Assembly: GCA_030765245.1 (NCBI GenBank)
Contig: JAVCCX010000094.1
Span: 1-6,674 of the forward strand
DNA length: 6,674 nucleotides
From: Candidatus Zophobacter franzmannii
Lineage (GTDB): Bacteria > Cloacimonadota > Cloacimonadia > Cloacimonadales > JAFGVF01
Direction of reading: 5' to 3'
A program made the position numbers and the translations under genes. Under the pieces are notes generated by a model, which made no database searches, was not told the DNA's origin, and worked only from the letters and a program-made list of their open reading frames with translations. Of this stretch, positions 1-6,641 are shown piece after piece. The first letter of the stretch is position 1. Each line of letters opens with the position of its first letter.

Positions 1-402
1 GTTTTATCGAGCCGTAGCATTGAGCGTAAGTTGAAGCTTTATGCGTAGAGTAAAGCATTGTATCGAACCATGAATTCTGACCTTTTTGCATTCTTCGATG
101 CTGCAATCCACTCAAACACATCTCTTCACAGGCGTTGATTTCCCACTGCGATCCCACTGTGACACTGGGTTGGAAGCGGGTTGATAGTGCGTGCACAGTG
201 CAGAAACAGTGCGTTGTTGCACCGGGACCAAAAGAAGAGCAAAAAGGGAGTAAAAACCCGGAACTCTGCATAAAATGCCCTGTGGATTGACAAACTCGAG
301 ACGATACATAGATGAGATATATAGGAAAAAGCTTGATACTTAATAAACAGCTTTGTATATTGGCATTATTGACGAATTACTGCAAACTTAGGGAAAACAA
401 AC
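1..402. other. Non-coding left end with short repeats
   Basis: I see no convincing gene here. The first 70 bases hold two short direct repeats: AGCATTG at 16-22 and 54-60, and TATCGAGCC at 5-13 against TATCGAACC at 61-69. They flank a small hairpin, GCTTTA (36-41) with TAAAGC (51-56). Positions 145-215 are richer in GC and contain several CACTG/CAGTG words in both orientations, such as CCCACTGCGAT and CCCACTGTGAC, so weak secondary structure is possible. Nothing matches a tRNA, rRNA or CRISPR. A minus-strand open frame at 112-309 exists but lacks a ribosome binding site and recognisable domains. The last 70 bases carry the promoter and leader of the histidine kinase gene. Confidence 0.6.
333..361 (+). 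promoter_or_regulatory. Sigma70-like promoter of the histidine kinase gene
   Basis: TTGATA (333-338) and TATATT (356-361) are separated by 17 bases. Each differs from the consensus hexamer at one position, with ideal spacing. Transcription would start near 367-369 and give a leader of about 35 bases. An AGGG (390-393) lies nine bases before the ATG at 403 and is a plausible ribosome binding site. Confidence 0.6.
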
Positions 403-1722
403 ATGGATGCTTATATTTTTATTTGTGTATTTTTGATATTAATTGATATCGCTCTCCTATATGCCCTTTCCAAGATGAAGAGAATCAATCGGGAGTTAGG
501 GGAGAAGATTCTAAAACTCACGAGTCATTTAGGAATTGAGGGGGACTTAAACCTATCAAAACCAAAGGACGACCAACAGGCTCGGAAACTGGAAATTCTT
601 GGCAGACTTGCAATTGGTATTGCCCATGACTTCAACAATATTCTTCAAGTTATAAATGGACAAACTGAATTAATGCTTAACAAGCATGTTGATAATCACG
701 AAGTTGCCAACAATCTGCGAACTATCCTTATTGCCGGTGAAAGAGGAGCTTCTCTTGCAAGGCAACTTTTAGTCTTCTCTCGTAAGAAAGAGACTGAACT
801 CAAACCGGTGGATGTTAACAATGTGATAAAACCAATGAAGAAGATGCTAGAGAGAGTTATTGGTGAAAATATAGCCCTCGATGTGCATTATAAACCTCGT
901 TGCAGTATGATAATGGCAGATGAAGTTCTGATCGAAGAAATTCTCATGAATCTAGCTGTAAATGCTAGAGATGCAATGCTCTTTGGTGGAAGAATTGCTA
1001 TCAGATTGGAAGATGTTACTCCAGATGCTGATCTCAAAGCTAAAGTTCCTGAAGCAGAGACTAAACAATACTTACTGCTATCTGTCCAGGATGAAGGTGA
1101 AGGTATCCCTGAGGACGTTCTACCTCATATCTTTGAACCATTTTTCACAACAAAAAGTGATAATAAAGGAACTGGACTTGGACTTGCTACAGTCTATGGA
1201 ATTACAAGACAATTAGGTGGATTCACAACAGCTGAGTCTAAACTTGGAATTGGTACTACTTTTAATATCTATATTCCATCTACTTCCGAAAGAAGAACAG
1301 ACATTCCGGCAATAGTAGCTGAGATGGGAGATTGTAAAATCGAGCATAAAAGCATCCTCATTCTTGAAGATGATGCCATGGTAAACAGGCTAATCTATGA
1401 TGTTGTAAAATGCAAGGGTGTGGAAGTATATAGCGTTTATGATATTGCTGAAGCAAGAGATGTATACAATGACCGAAAAGATGAACTTGATCTGATAATC
1501 TCAGATATAATACTACCAGATGGAAATGGTCCTGTATTCATTCAAAGCTTGATTACGGAAGGCATGGAGATACCATTTATACTAATTAGTGGTTATACTG
1601 AAGATAAAATGCAAGTGGAAAGGATTATTGAGAAAGACCATTATTTCCTACAGAAGCCATTCACAGTACCTGCATTGAAAACTACGGTTTATAAAGCATT
1701 GTCAGGAAAAAAGCAGGAATAG
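403..1722 (+). CDS. Membrane-anchored hybrid histidine kinase with C-terminal receiver domain
   Basis: This is a signalling kinase of 439 residues. A single hydrophobic segment at about residues 4-23 should anchor it in the inner membrane; there is no periplasmic sensor and no PAS domain. The dimerisation/phosphoacceptor helix carries AHDFNN, with H75 as the likely phosphorylated histidine. The ATPase domain follows, with N-box NLAVNARDAM (183-192), G1 box DEGEGIP (230-236), F box FEPFFTTK (244-251) and G2 box GTGLGLA (256-262). A receiver domain occupies about 316-436, with acidic residues E322, D323 and D324, phosphoacceptor D368 (SDIILPDGNG), S396 and K418 (QKPF). All catalytic residues are present, so it looks active. 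The gene stands alone on the plus strand behind its own promoter, with no output regulator adjacent. Phosphate probably passes from H75 to D368 and on to an unseen partner, or the receiver acts as a brake. The signal it senses cannot be told from the sequence. Confidence 0.93.
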   Translation: MDAYIFICVFLILIDIALLYALSKMKRINRELGEKILKLTSHLGIEGDLNLSKPKDDQQARKLEILGRLAIGIAHDFNNILQVINGQTELMLNKHVDNHEVANNLRTILIAGERGASLARQLLVFSRKKETELKPVDVNNVIKPMKKMLERVIGENIALDVHYKPRCSMIMADEVLIEEILMNLAVNARDAMLFGGRIAIRLEDVTPDADLKAKVPEAETKQYLLLSVQDEGEGIPEDVLPHIFEPFFTTKSDNKGTGLGLATVYGITRQLGGFTTAESKLGIGTTFNIYIPSTSERRTDIPAIVAEMGDCKIEHKSILILEDDAMVNRLIYDVVKCKGVEVYSVYDIAEARDVYNDRKDELDLIISDIILPDGNGPVFIQSLITEGMEIPFILISGYTEDKMQVERIIEKDHYFLQKPFTVPALKTTVYKALSGKKQE

Positions 1723-1723
1723 A

Positions 1724-2695
1724 TTACTTGCCTCGTAGAGTTGTCCTTACTTTAGCTGAAATACTTCTCTTCACGGAGTTAAGAAAGTTTCGCTCAGTTT
1801 TAATTTCAGGGATTGTATATTCTCTACCTGTTTCAACAGGTAGAAAGTTCATTATCTCATCCATAGTTGCAAAAGTATAATCCTTACCTAATGCGTATCC
1901 CAAGAATGAATCAAGTTTCTCCATATCAGCAAAATCCGGTTCATATTTGGTATATGTTGGATTCCACTTGATAAGTGAATAACTATGCATGAACAAGATG
2001 ATTATCTTTATTTTGCTATCAGATACAGCGTCTAAACCCAACTTCAACTCTTCTAAAGAACAGCTATCAATATCTAACTTCTTTATCAAACTGCCTTGCT
2101 TAACAACATTTCCGGCTAAACGGTAGTCTATATTGTTTTTAAAGACTGTAACAGGAACCTCAATAATATCATCTACCTTAGAAATAACATTAGGAGTTAG
2201 AGGTGAGATCTTGCAGTTCTCATGTCCCGGGAAATAGGATGAATCAACACTTATACCAAACTTTGATAGAAGTTTCAGAGTGTTATTATCGGCTCCATAA
2301 CCACCGGCTCTGAACGCCTTTGGGTAATGAGAAGTTGCATGATAAAAAGCCTTAATCGATTCATCTAAACAGTGTTCCTGCTCAATGATATTATACTGGT
2401 GAAGAAGAGGTCTATTGGGATCTGACATAAACTGGGGATGTACATGAAGTTGCACATCATTATTCTTTCCCAGGATTAACTCAGTTAGAAGATGAAAAAG
2501 TTTAGGGTCATGGTCCTTCTCTGCAAAATCAACAAAGAATGTACCCTTGACCCTAAAAGTATCAAATATCTCTAGTATTTTAGGAACCCCGAAAGAATAA
2601 TCACCAATCCTCCCGAGGATTAGTTTTTCATAATCCCCGAGACGACTTAAAGTGCGTATAGCCTCAACATCTATAGTTGGTATTATATATTTCAT
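1724..2695 (-). CDS. Polysaccharide deacetylase family protein (NodB-like fold)
   Basis: This 323-residue protein resembles the carbohydrate esterase 4/NodB superfamily and probably removes acetyl groups from a surface or envelope glycan. Visible motifs in order are TIDVE (7-11), the position of the usual TFDD, with D9 as likely base or metal ligand; HVH (84-86), the metal histidines in place of HSxxH; RAGGYG (129-134), replacing RxPY; DSSYFPG (151-157); and LFMHSYS (234-240), with H237 as the LxxH-type catalytic histidine. The second Asp of motif 1 is replaced by Val (V10), as in divergent family members, so the exact substrate and even activity are uncertain. There is no signal peptide, so it is likely cytoplasmic, perhaps in a glycan-precursor pathway. 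Its stop codon is one base from that of the convergent kinase gene, leaving no room for a terminator. No good Shine-Dalgarno precedes the ATG; see the adjacent promoter. Confidence 0.82.
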   Translation of the reverse strand: MKYIIPTIDVEAIRTLSRLGDYEKLILGRIGDYSFGVPKILEIFDTFRVKGTFFVDFAEKDHDPKLFHLLTELILGKNNDVQLHVHPQFMSDPNRPLLHQYNIIEQEHCLDESIKAFYHATSHYPKAFRAGGYGADNNTLKLLSKFGISVDSSYFPGHENCKISPLTPNVISKVDDIIEVPVTVFKNNIDYRLAGNVVKQGSLIKKLDIDSCSLEELKLGLDAVSDSKIKIIILFMHSYSLIKWNPTYTKYEPDFADMEKLDSFLGYALGKDYTFATMDEIMNFLPVETGREYTIPEIKTERNFLNSVKRSISAKVRTTLRGK

Positions 2696-2702
2696 TAAGA
2701 CT

Positions 2703-2730
2703 ATTTAACTAAAAAGAGATATTAGGTCAA
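2703..2730 (-). promoter_or_regulatory. Candidate promoter giving a near-leaderless deacetylase mRNA
   Basis: On the minus strand TTGACC (2730-2725) is followed after 16 bases by TTAAAT (2708-2703), a five-of-six and a four-of-six match to the sigma70 hexamers. Only seven bases separate the -10 from the ATG of the deacetylase gene, so transcription would begin at or next to the start codon. That agrees with the absence of a Shine-Dalgarno sequence, but the -10 is imperfect. Confidence 0.4.
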
Positions 2731-2930
2731 GTTCATTGATTAATCGGTAACATTCTCTTCTCTTCAACTGTGGTACGACTCTCCTGGGTCGTGTTCTTTC
2801 TTCTCTTCTCTTTAGCCTTGATAGCTCTCACGAATAAGACTCGACCGAGGACTGTCGAGCTACTAAACATCTTTTTCATACAAGAAATCACTACCAAAGA
2901 AGTTCAGTAACAGTAAAACAGAAGAAATTT

Positions 2931-2966
2931 ATAACTATTCCCCGTTAAAAAGTGGAGGGAAGTTAT
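2931..2966 (-). terminator. Candidate terminator of the LPP20-like gene
   Basis: Read on the minus strand, ATAACTTCCC (2966-2957) pairs with GGGAATAGTTAT (2942-2931) except for a two-base bulge. This forms a ten-pair stem with a 14-base loop, starting 16 bases after the stop codon of the 601-codon gene. The following minus-strand sequence is moderately T-rich (AAATTTCTTCTGTTTT) rather than a clean T run. The position suits a rho-independent terminator; strength is uncertain. Confidence 0.45.
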
Positions 2967-2982
2967 GAAGTCAGTTATAATG

Positions 2983-4788
2983 TTAAAACTTAAAGTCTTG
3001 CAGTCCTACAATCGAGCCATCTGCAAACTTCTCAGGTTGCCATGACCTTACAGTAATTCTCGGTTTCTCAGGGTCTTCCAGATTAAACATAAGGAAGAGA
3101 TAACCCTTGTCGGCATAATTAGAAGAATAGTAGTATTGGGAAATCTGAATGCCGAAGACCTTCTCATCAAGATTACTGAATTTCTTCAGGTCGCAGTCGG
3201 CAAAGTGTATATTGATAAATTCCTTTTGCTCAAACTGCTTAGTCAGCCTACCAAGGTATTCTTCTTTGCTCATCTTGACATACTTTACCTTCTCATTGCC
3301 GAGTTGCCCAATAATTCCTTCCACATCATAGCTCGGGTCCTTCTGAACCATGTTCCCTATTATGATCAAGGCATCATCCGCAAAGACATCTTTAACAAAT
3401 GAGCTGTCTTTCAGACAATAAGATGTCTTATAAAGCTCCATAAAATGGGTAATCTCTTTCTTTTCTGCCTCATTAAATCCTTTCTGCTTCCTGATTGATT
3501 TAAGAGTATTATCGCTCAGAGCAAAGGTGATTTTCTCTATCTTCCCATCCTGATTGAACACGAAATTGACATTCTCAGTAAACTTCTCCCCGCTGTTCGC
3601 AAAGTCAAAAGCCATAGGCACAGAGCGAACAACAAAGTTATTCTGTATTTTAAATACTCCCATAATTAAATCATGATTCATCAGTTTCGCTTTTCCGTAG
3701 TCAATAAGCCGATTAAAGTCCCTATAACCTCCTGCGGTAAAATACTTCCTTGCTTTACCGTAATCACTGTCTTTGATGATATCAAGCAGTTCATCGAGGG
3801 TAGTTTGGATTGTCGTCTTGAGTTTTTCGGGACAATCGGGATCGGATTTAAGAGTAAGTTTATCTTTCGCAGGAAGTGCCTTTATATTGCTTCCAAGCGG
3901 AATCTCTTTAATCGATTCAGGCAACTTTTTATAACTCATCTCATCAAGAGCACACCTGACATCCTGGTCAAATGCATGCATACGGTATTCATAATCAACA
4001 AAAAGAGTAAGCGTGGAGCTCGTTTCTGCAACCTTATTGGGAAGTCTCACTACCCCCTGACCGTTTGACCATTTTACCGTAGGAGTTTCTGTATTACCGT
4101 CTGAATAATGCAACAATATCCCTTCTACAGGCACACCTTCATAGTTTGCATCTAAGAGATATTCAGTATAGTTAGAACCCTTACGCGTGGAGATTTTCTT
4201 GAATTTCACGGCTCCAATTATACTGCCCAACTTATTGTGTAAACCTGTATAGACTTCGCATTCACCCTTACCCTCGAAATAGTAATTCATCGTTTTGTAA
4301 TCAGGAATAGTTGGTAATAAAGCAAATGCCCAGTAGTAGTTTCTGATAGCATCCGCCACCTTTCCCTTCTCTTCAGCTAACTCGCCCTCGTTAAGCAGGG
4401 TCATAACCCTGGATTTCCTCTCCTTGAAAACATCATCTATCCTTTGCTTGGGAATATACCTGATAACCTGAAACTTCGGTTTGAATGAATCCAAATCGAC
4501 TATTCTCTTTGCATCATAAAGTTTAGCTGAGGAATAGGTCTCAACAACACTTTTATACTGCTCTTTGAATACACCATCCTGCTCTGTCTCTATGTTTTCA
4601 ACCGATTGCTTAACATCTACCGAGATTTGACTCAATAAATCCTGCAGGGCAAGGTCATCGGCTTCTTTCTCTGTTAGGGCAATGCCTTTACCGCATAAGT
4701 ATTCTTCCTTATTCTCAATTTCTCTGATAGTTGTCGAATGTAGAGTTAAGATTAAAAGATAACAGCTGATAATTGTAATTACTTTCAT
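2983..4788 (-). CDS. Exported LPP20/FlgO-like protein of 601 residues, function unknown
   Basis: Residues 1 to about 18 form a signal peptide (hydrophobic core after MK) with no clear lipobox, so the product is likely periplasmic or surface exposed. Residues about 28-120 resemble the LPP20/FlgO-type domain seen in many outer-membrane-associated proteins: GKGIALTEKEADDLALQDLL, then a long helix and RYIPKQ. Residues 133-160 look like one helical TPR-like hairpin. Residues 205-275 read as a beta-sandwich-like segment. Two alpha+beta units follow (about 325-430 and 440-585). The second begins HFMELYKTSYCLKDSSFV and ends in FLMFNLEDPEKPRITVRSW, suggestive of NTF2-like folds. No catalytic residues are evident. 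The start is well supported by AGAGGAG (4800-4794) five bases before the ATG. The gene directly follows the DGR template repeat on the same strand, so its leader doubles as the template's 3' flank. It may be a DGR-associated passenger or simply the next host gene. Domain names are from pattern memory, not a search. Confidence 0.8.
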   Translation of the reverse strand: MKVITIISCYLLILTLHSTTIREIENKEEYLCGKGIALTEKEADDLALQDLLSQISVDVKQSVENIETEQDGVFKEQYKSVVETYSSAKLYDAKRIVDLDSFKPKFQVIRYIPKQRIDDVFKERKSRVMTLLNEGELAEEKGKVADAIRNYYWAFALLPTIPDYKTMNYYFEGKGECEVYTGLHNKLGSIIGAVKFKKISTRKGSNYTEYLLDANYEGVPVEGILLHYSDGNTETPTVKWSNGQGVVRLPNKVAETSSTLTLFVDYEYRMHAFDQDVRCALDEMSYKKLPESIKEIPLGSNIKALPAKDKLTLKSDPDCPEKLKTTIQTTLDELLDIIKDSDYGKARKYFTAGGYRDFNRLIDYGKAKLMNHDLIMGVFKIQNNFVVRSVPMAFDFANSGEKFTENVNFVFNQDGKIEKITFALSDNTLKSIRKQKGFNEAEKKEITHFMELYKTSYCLKDSSFVKDVFADDALIIIGNMVQKDPSYDVEGIIGQLGNEKVKYVKMSKEEYLGRLTKQFEQKEFINIHFADCDLKKFSNLDEKVFGIQISQYYYSSNYADKGYLFLMFNLEDPEKPRITVRSWQPEKFADGSIVGLQDFKF

Positions 4789-4803
4789 TATTTCTCCTCT
4801 TTG

Positions 4804-4844
4804 AACATCCTCGAGTTTCGATTTATCTACTACCCGAGGATGTT
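4804..4844 (-). promoter_or_regulatory. 10-bp stem hairpin between template repeat and LPP20-like gene
   Basis: AACATCCTCG (4804-4813) and CGAGGATGTT (4835-4844) form a perfect ten-base-pair stem with a 21-base loop. On the minus-strand transcript it lies downstream of the template repeat and three bases upstream of the purine-rich ribosome binding site of the 601-codon gene. It has no U run after it in that direction, so it is not a standard terminator there. It may fold the 3' end of the template RNA or modulate translation of the gene below. A smaller hairpin (TGTCC/GGGCA, loop AAAT, 4869-4856) sits between it and the repeat. Confidence 0.55.
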
Positions 4845-4893
4845 ATTTTCACTTTTGCCCATTTGGACAGGATATAGACTTGTTCAAAATGAC

Positions 4894-4913
4894 ATCCATC
4901 TTTTTCTGAGCTA
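4894..4913 (-). repeat. 20-bp inverted repeat, copy at the template-repeat 3' boundary
   Basis: On the minus strand this reads TAGCTCAGAAAAAGATGGAT. It is the exact reverse complement, 20 of 20, of the minus-strand sequence at 6641-6622. It begins with the last three bases of the shared template/variable repeat end (CATAG) and continues into the flank where template and target sequences diverge. Both copies therefore sit at the 3' boundary of a repeat, but in opposite orientation. Confidence 0.9.
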
Positions 4914-5038
4914 TGGACAAGGCGGAAGCCTATATTGTTGTTACGATTGTCAGGACTGTTGTTGTTACGATTAGCAATACGACAGTTAGATGCATTGTTG
5001 TTCCAGCTACCGCCCCGATTAACACGGTTCGAGCCCAT
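4911..5038 (-). repeat. DGR template repeat (TR), 5' limit approximate
   Basis: Read on the minus strand in the target-protein frame, this encodes [14 protein letters not shown] followed by [20 protein letters not shown] and IGFRLVHS. That is the C-terminal ligand-binding core of formylglycine-generating-enzyme/C-type-lectin fold targets, with 14 codons AAC or AAT. Such AAY codons are the hallmark of a DGR template: adenine randomisation at their first two positions samples most amino acids and cannot create a stop. The 3' end (4911-4934, GC-rich GGCTTCCGCC plus flank) is identical to window positions 6651-6674 and corresponds to the initiation-of-mutagenic-homology site. Homology ends at 4911, where the target reads differently. 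The 5' limit cannot be fixed because the variable repeat lies outside the window, so the ATG at 5038 is only a convenient edge. The frame stays open to 4823, but there is no ribosome binding site and it is not regarded as a gene. It lies after the RT gene and overlaps its last codons. Confidence 0.92.
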
Positions 5039-6032
5039 AATCTATATCCTTGTTAAACACTATTTTTCTTAAGCTTGTTGTATCAGCTTTTCTTACAAAT
5101 TCTATTATAGGGACAATATGCTCATGATATTCTTCTTGTGTCCATATATCATTGATTAAATTGTTTCGATATATATCTGCTTTTCGGATAAACCTTTTCT
5201 TACTCCTCCTATTAAGTTTCCTATGATCCTTGAACAAGGTGTAGCCTAGGAACGAAAGACCTTGTCCTGTCTTATTAATAACAGGTTTATTTAAATGTAA
5301 ATCCAAGTATTCACCTAAATACTTCTCAATAATTAACAAATACTCTTTCATCTCAGTCCTGTTCTTCCCCCATAGAATCATATCATCCATATACCTTACA
5401 TATCCTTTAACTTGCAACTCTTCTTTGATATAATGGTCTAAAAAGGCAAGATAGAAATTTGCAAAGTATTGACTTGTCAGATTGCCTATTGGCAAGCCCC
5501 TTCCTTTTGAAGTTGAGTAACTATAGATTATCTGTTCAAACATACTTAACAATCTTGTATCTTTGAATCTTGATTGTAACAGATTAAGCAATATCTTATG
5601 ATCTATTGTGTTAAAGAACTTGTTGATATCCAGCTTAAGAAAGTAATGATTTCGTTTATTTAATATAGTAGCTCTATCGAGTGCTTTATGCGTTCCTTTA
5701 TCTCTTCTGGTTGCATAACTGTCATATATTTGAAATCTCTCGAAGTATGGATCGCAGACATTCATTATTGCATGATGTAAAACTCTTTCAGGAAAGGATG
5801 CAGCACAGATAAGTCTCTCTTTAGGGTCATATATCTTGAAATAATGATAATTCCCAACATCCAAGCTACCTGAATTTAACAGCTCTCTCATATTCTTTAA
5901 CTCGCATTCAAGATTATTTTGAAAACTTATAACATCACTTTTGTATGACTTTCCTCTTGAAGCCTTCCAAAAGGCAATTCTCAAGTTATCAGGTTCTGCT
6001 ATTATATCAAAAAGATTCCCTGCTCTTTTCAT
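5019..6032 (-). CDS. DGR reverse transcriptase
   Basis: This 337-residue enzyme copies the template-repeat RNA into adenine-mutagenised cDNA. The N-terminal portion ([24 protein letters not shown]) and [17 protein letters not shown] with [14 protein letters not shown] (104-117) are typical of retroelement RTs of this group. Palm motifs follow: [14 protein letters not shown] (132-145, first catalytic Asp D135), [10 protein letters not shown] (179-188) and YMDD (214-217, D216 and D217). IGxxxSQ is the DGR-specific form of the motif that reads QGxxxSP in group II intron and retroviral-type RTs, and it is linked with low fidelity at template adenines. LSFLGYTLF (259-267) fits motif 7. A basic segment, [14 protein letters not shown], follows in the thumb. 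All catalytic residues are intact. Its ATG overlaps the accessory gene's TAA by one base (TAATG), indicating translational coupling. Its last codons (YGLEPC, stop at 5019-5021) overlap the 5' part of the template repeat. Confidence 0.97.
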   Translation of the reverse strand: MKRAGNLFDIIAEPDNLRIAFWKASRGKSYKSDVISFQNNLECELKNMRELLNSGSLDVGNYHYFKIYDPKERLICAASFPERVLHHAIMNVCDPYFERFQIYDSYATRRDKGTHKALDRATILNKRNHYFLKLDINKFFNTIDHKILLNLLQSRFKDTRLLSMFEQIIYSYSTSKGRGLPIGNLTSQYFANFYLAFLDHYIKEELQVKGYVRYMDDMILWGKNRTEMKEYLLIIEKYLGEYLDLHLNKPVINKTGQGLSFLGYTLFKDHRKLNRRSKKRFIRKADIYRNNLINDIWTQEEYHEHIVPIIEFVRKADTTSLRKIVFNKDIDYGLEPC

Positions 6033-6511
6033 TAATCTTTGTTAACCTCGGGAGGCTTACTTTGTTTTTGTAGCATTTCGACCAGTTTCTTCCCATATCT
6101 ATCAGTTCTTTTTTCACCTATTCCGTTTATTGTTTTCATCCCGGATTCATTGATGTCTGGTAGTTTTGCGATTTCTGCAAGCTCTTTATCAGTGAAAACA
6201 GCAAAGGCAGGGATTGCATCTTCACGGGCAATCTCTTTTCTGTATTCTCTCAATTTACTGAATATCGCGAATGTCTTGTCATTAAGAACTTCTTTATAAT
6301 CTATCTTTGGTATCGTTCTTTTTGTTTGCCGATAACCTGTAGATTTTATCACTTCAAGATACTTAACGCAAAAATGCCAAGCACTGCCATTTTTCCCGGC
6401 TATCAATTCATGTGACTCTTCCAATACTCTGTGGCTCCGAAGGAATCCATTTAACTCATTAAGGGCTTCTCCTGCATCTGTTACGGCTACAACAAAAAGT
6501 TTAAACTGCAT
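6032..6511 (-). CDS. DGR accessory protein with HRDC domain
   Basis: This protein has 159 residues from the ATG at 6511. That start is chosen because GAGG (6520-6517) lies five bases upstream and because MQFKLFVVAVTDAGEALNELN begins the conserved region; an upstream GTG at 6568 would add 19 unconserved, Asn-rich residues. Residues 1-60 form an alpha/beta domain with FLRSHRVLEESHEL and WHFCVKYLE, found ahead of HRDC in DGR cassettes. Residues about 70-150 form an HRDC domain, a helical nucleic-acid-binding module known from RecQ helicases and RNase D. It ends with the helix-hairpin-like INGIGEKRTDRYGKKLVEML. In many DGRs a small basic protein (Avd) assists the RT; HRDC proteins occupy the same slot in others, so a role in binding template RNA or cDNA is inferred. 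It is coupled to the RT gene by TAATG overlap and starts 129 bases after the target gene's stop codon. Confidence 0.9.
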   Translation of the reverse strand: MQFKLFVVAVTDAGEALNELNGFLRSHRVLEESHELIAGKNGSAWHFCVKYLEVIKSTGYRQTKRTIPKIDYKEVLNDKTFAIFSKLREYRKEIAREDAIPAFAVFTDKELAEIAKLPDINESGMKTINGIGEKRTDRYGKKLVEMLQKQSKPPEVNKD

Positions 6512-6640
6512 TAAGTCCTCATTATTATTTTTTTCGAAATTATCTTCTTCCACTCCGTAAGAGAACACTCCGTTCTTCGCTCCGCTTCGTCTCTTTCTCC
6601 ATTACAGGAGACAATTTCGATTAGCTCAGAAAAAGATGGA
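6512..6640 (-). other. Spacer between target gene and accessory gene, with hairpins
   Basis: This 129-base spacer holds most of the target-side copy of the 20-bp inverted repeat and two small hairpins. AGAAC (6562-6566) pairs with GTTCT (6572-6576) around ACTCC. TCTCC (6596-6600) pairs with GGAGA (6607-6611) around ATTACA, with an alternative pairing GTCTC (6589-6593)/GAGAC (6608-6612). CACTCCGT occurs twice, at 6551-6558 and 6566-6573. DNA hairpins just downstream of variable repeats are known to promote retrohoming in other DGRs, but these stems are short and 30-80 bases from the repeat end. I see no convincing promoter, so the accessory and RT genes probably read through from the target gene. 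Confidence 0.5.
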
Positions 6641-6641
6641 T
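6622..6641 (+). repeat. 20-bp inverted repeat, copy after the target gene stop
   Basis: The plus strand reads TAGCTCAGAAAAAGATGGAT, whereas the template-side copy has that sequence on the minus strand. The element starts at the last base of the target gene's TAA stop and lies nine bases beyond the end of template/variable repeat identity. Confidence 0.9.

Larger units (their letters stand above)
2696..2982. other. Intergenic gap with hairpins and pyrimidine tracts
   Basis: There is no gene in these 287 bases. On the plus strand a hairpin at 2775-2792 (ACGACTC pairing with GGGTCGT through one T.G pair, loop TCCT) is followed by a pyrimidine-rich run at 2793-2812. A second hairpin at 2840-2859 pairs CTCGAC with GTCGAG. 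An alternative outer pairing, TAGCTC (2822-2827) with GAGCTA (2857-2862), would compete with it. The words TCTTCTCTTC and similar recur in the pyrimidine tracts. These may be read-through barriers or an untranslated small RNA; I cannot distinguish the two. The two ends of the gap hold the deacetylase promoter and the terminator of the 601-codon gene. Confidence 0.5.

Noticed and set aside
1..70. Short direct repeats as a CRISPR array or attachment site
   Set aside because: There are only two copies of 7-9 bases with unequal context and no integrase or cas gene in the window.
112..309. 65-residue minus-strand open frame in the left intergenic region
   Set aside because: It has no ribosome binding site before the ATG, no recognisable domain, low-complexity composition and overlap with small repeats. 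A conserved repeat-borne frame cannot be excluded without a database search.
2965..3045. Plus-strand 26-codon frame with a good GGAGG before ATG at 2965
   Set aside because: It lies antisense over the end of the LPP20-like gene, and the purine-rich stretch is one arm of the candidate terminator stem. Its peptide shows no recognisable feature.
3136..4068. Plus-strand open frames of 60-131 codons inside the 601-codon gene
   Set aside because: They are antisense shadows of a long minus-strand gene with signal peptide, good ribosome binding site and coherent domains.
4823..5038. 71-residue Asn-rich open frame over the template repeat
   Set aside because: It is the template repeat read in the target-protein frame. 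It lacks a ribosome binding site, starts inside the RT coding region and runs by chance through the non-repeat flank to a stop.
5019..6032. Group II intron, retron or CRISPR-associated RT
   Set aside because: The IGNLTSQ motif, absence of intron RNA domains, maturase or msr/msd structure, and the adjacent AAY-rich template repeat all point to a DGR.
6512..6568. Upstream GTG start adding 19 residues to the HRDC protein
   Set aside because: The added residues are Asn/Glu-rich and unlike the family start. The ATG at 6511 has GAGG five bases upstream and begins the conserved MQFKLF segment.
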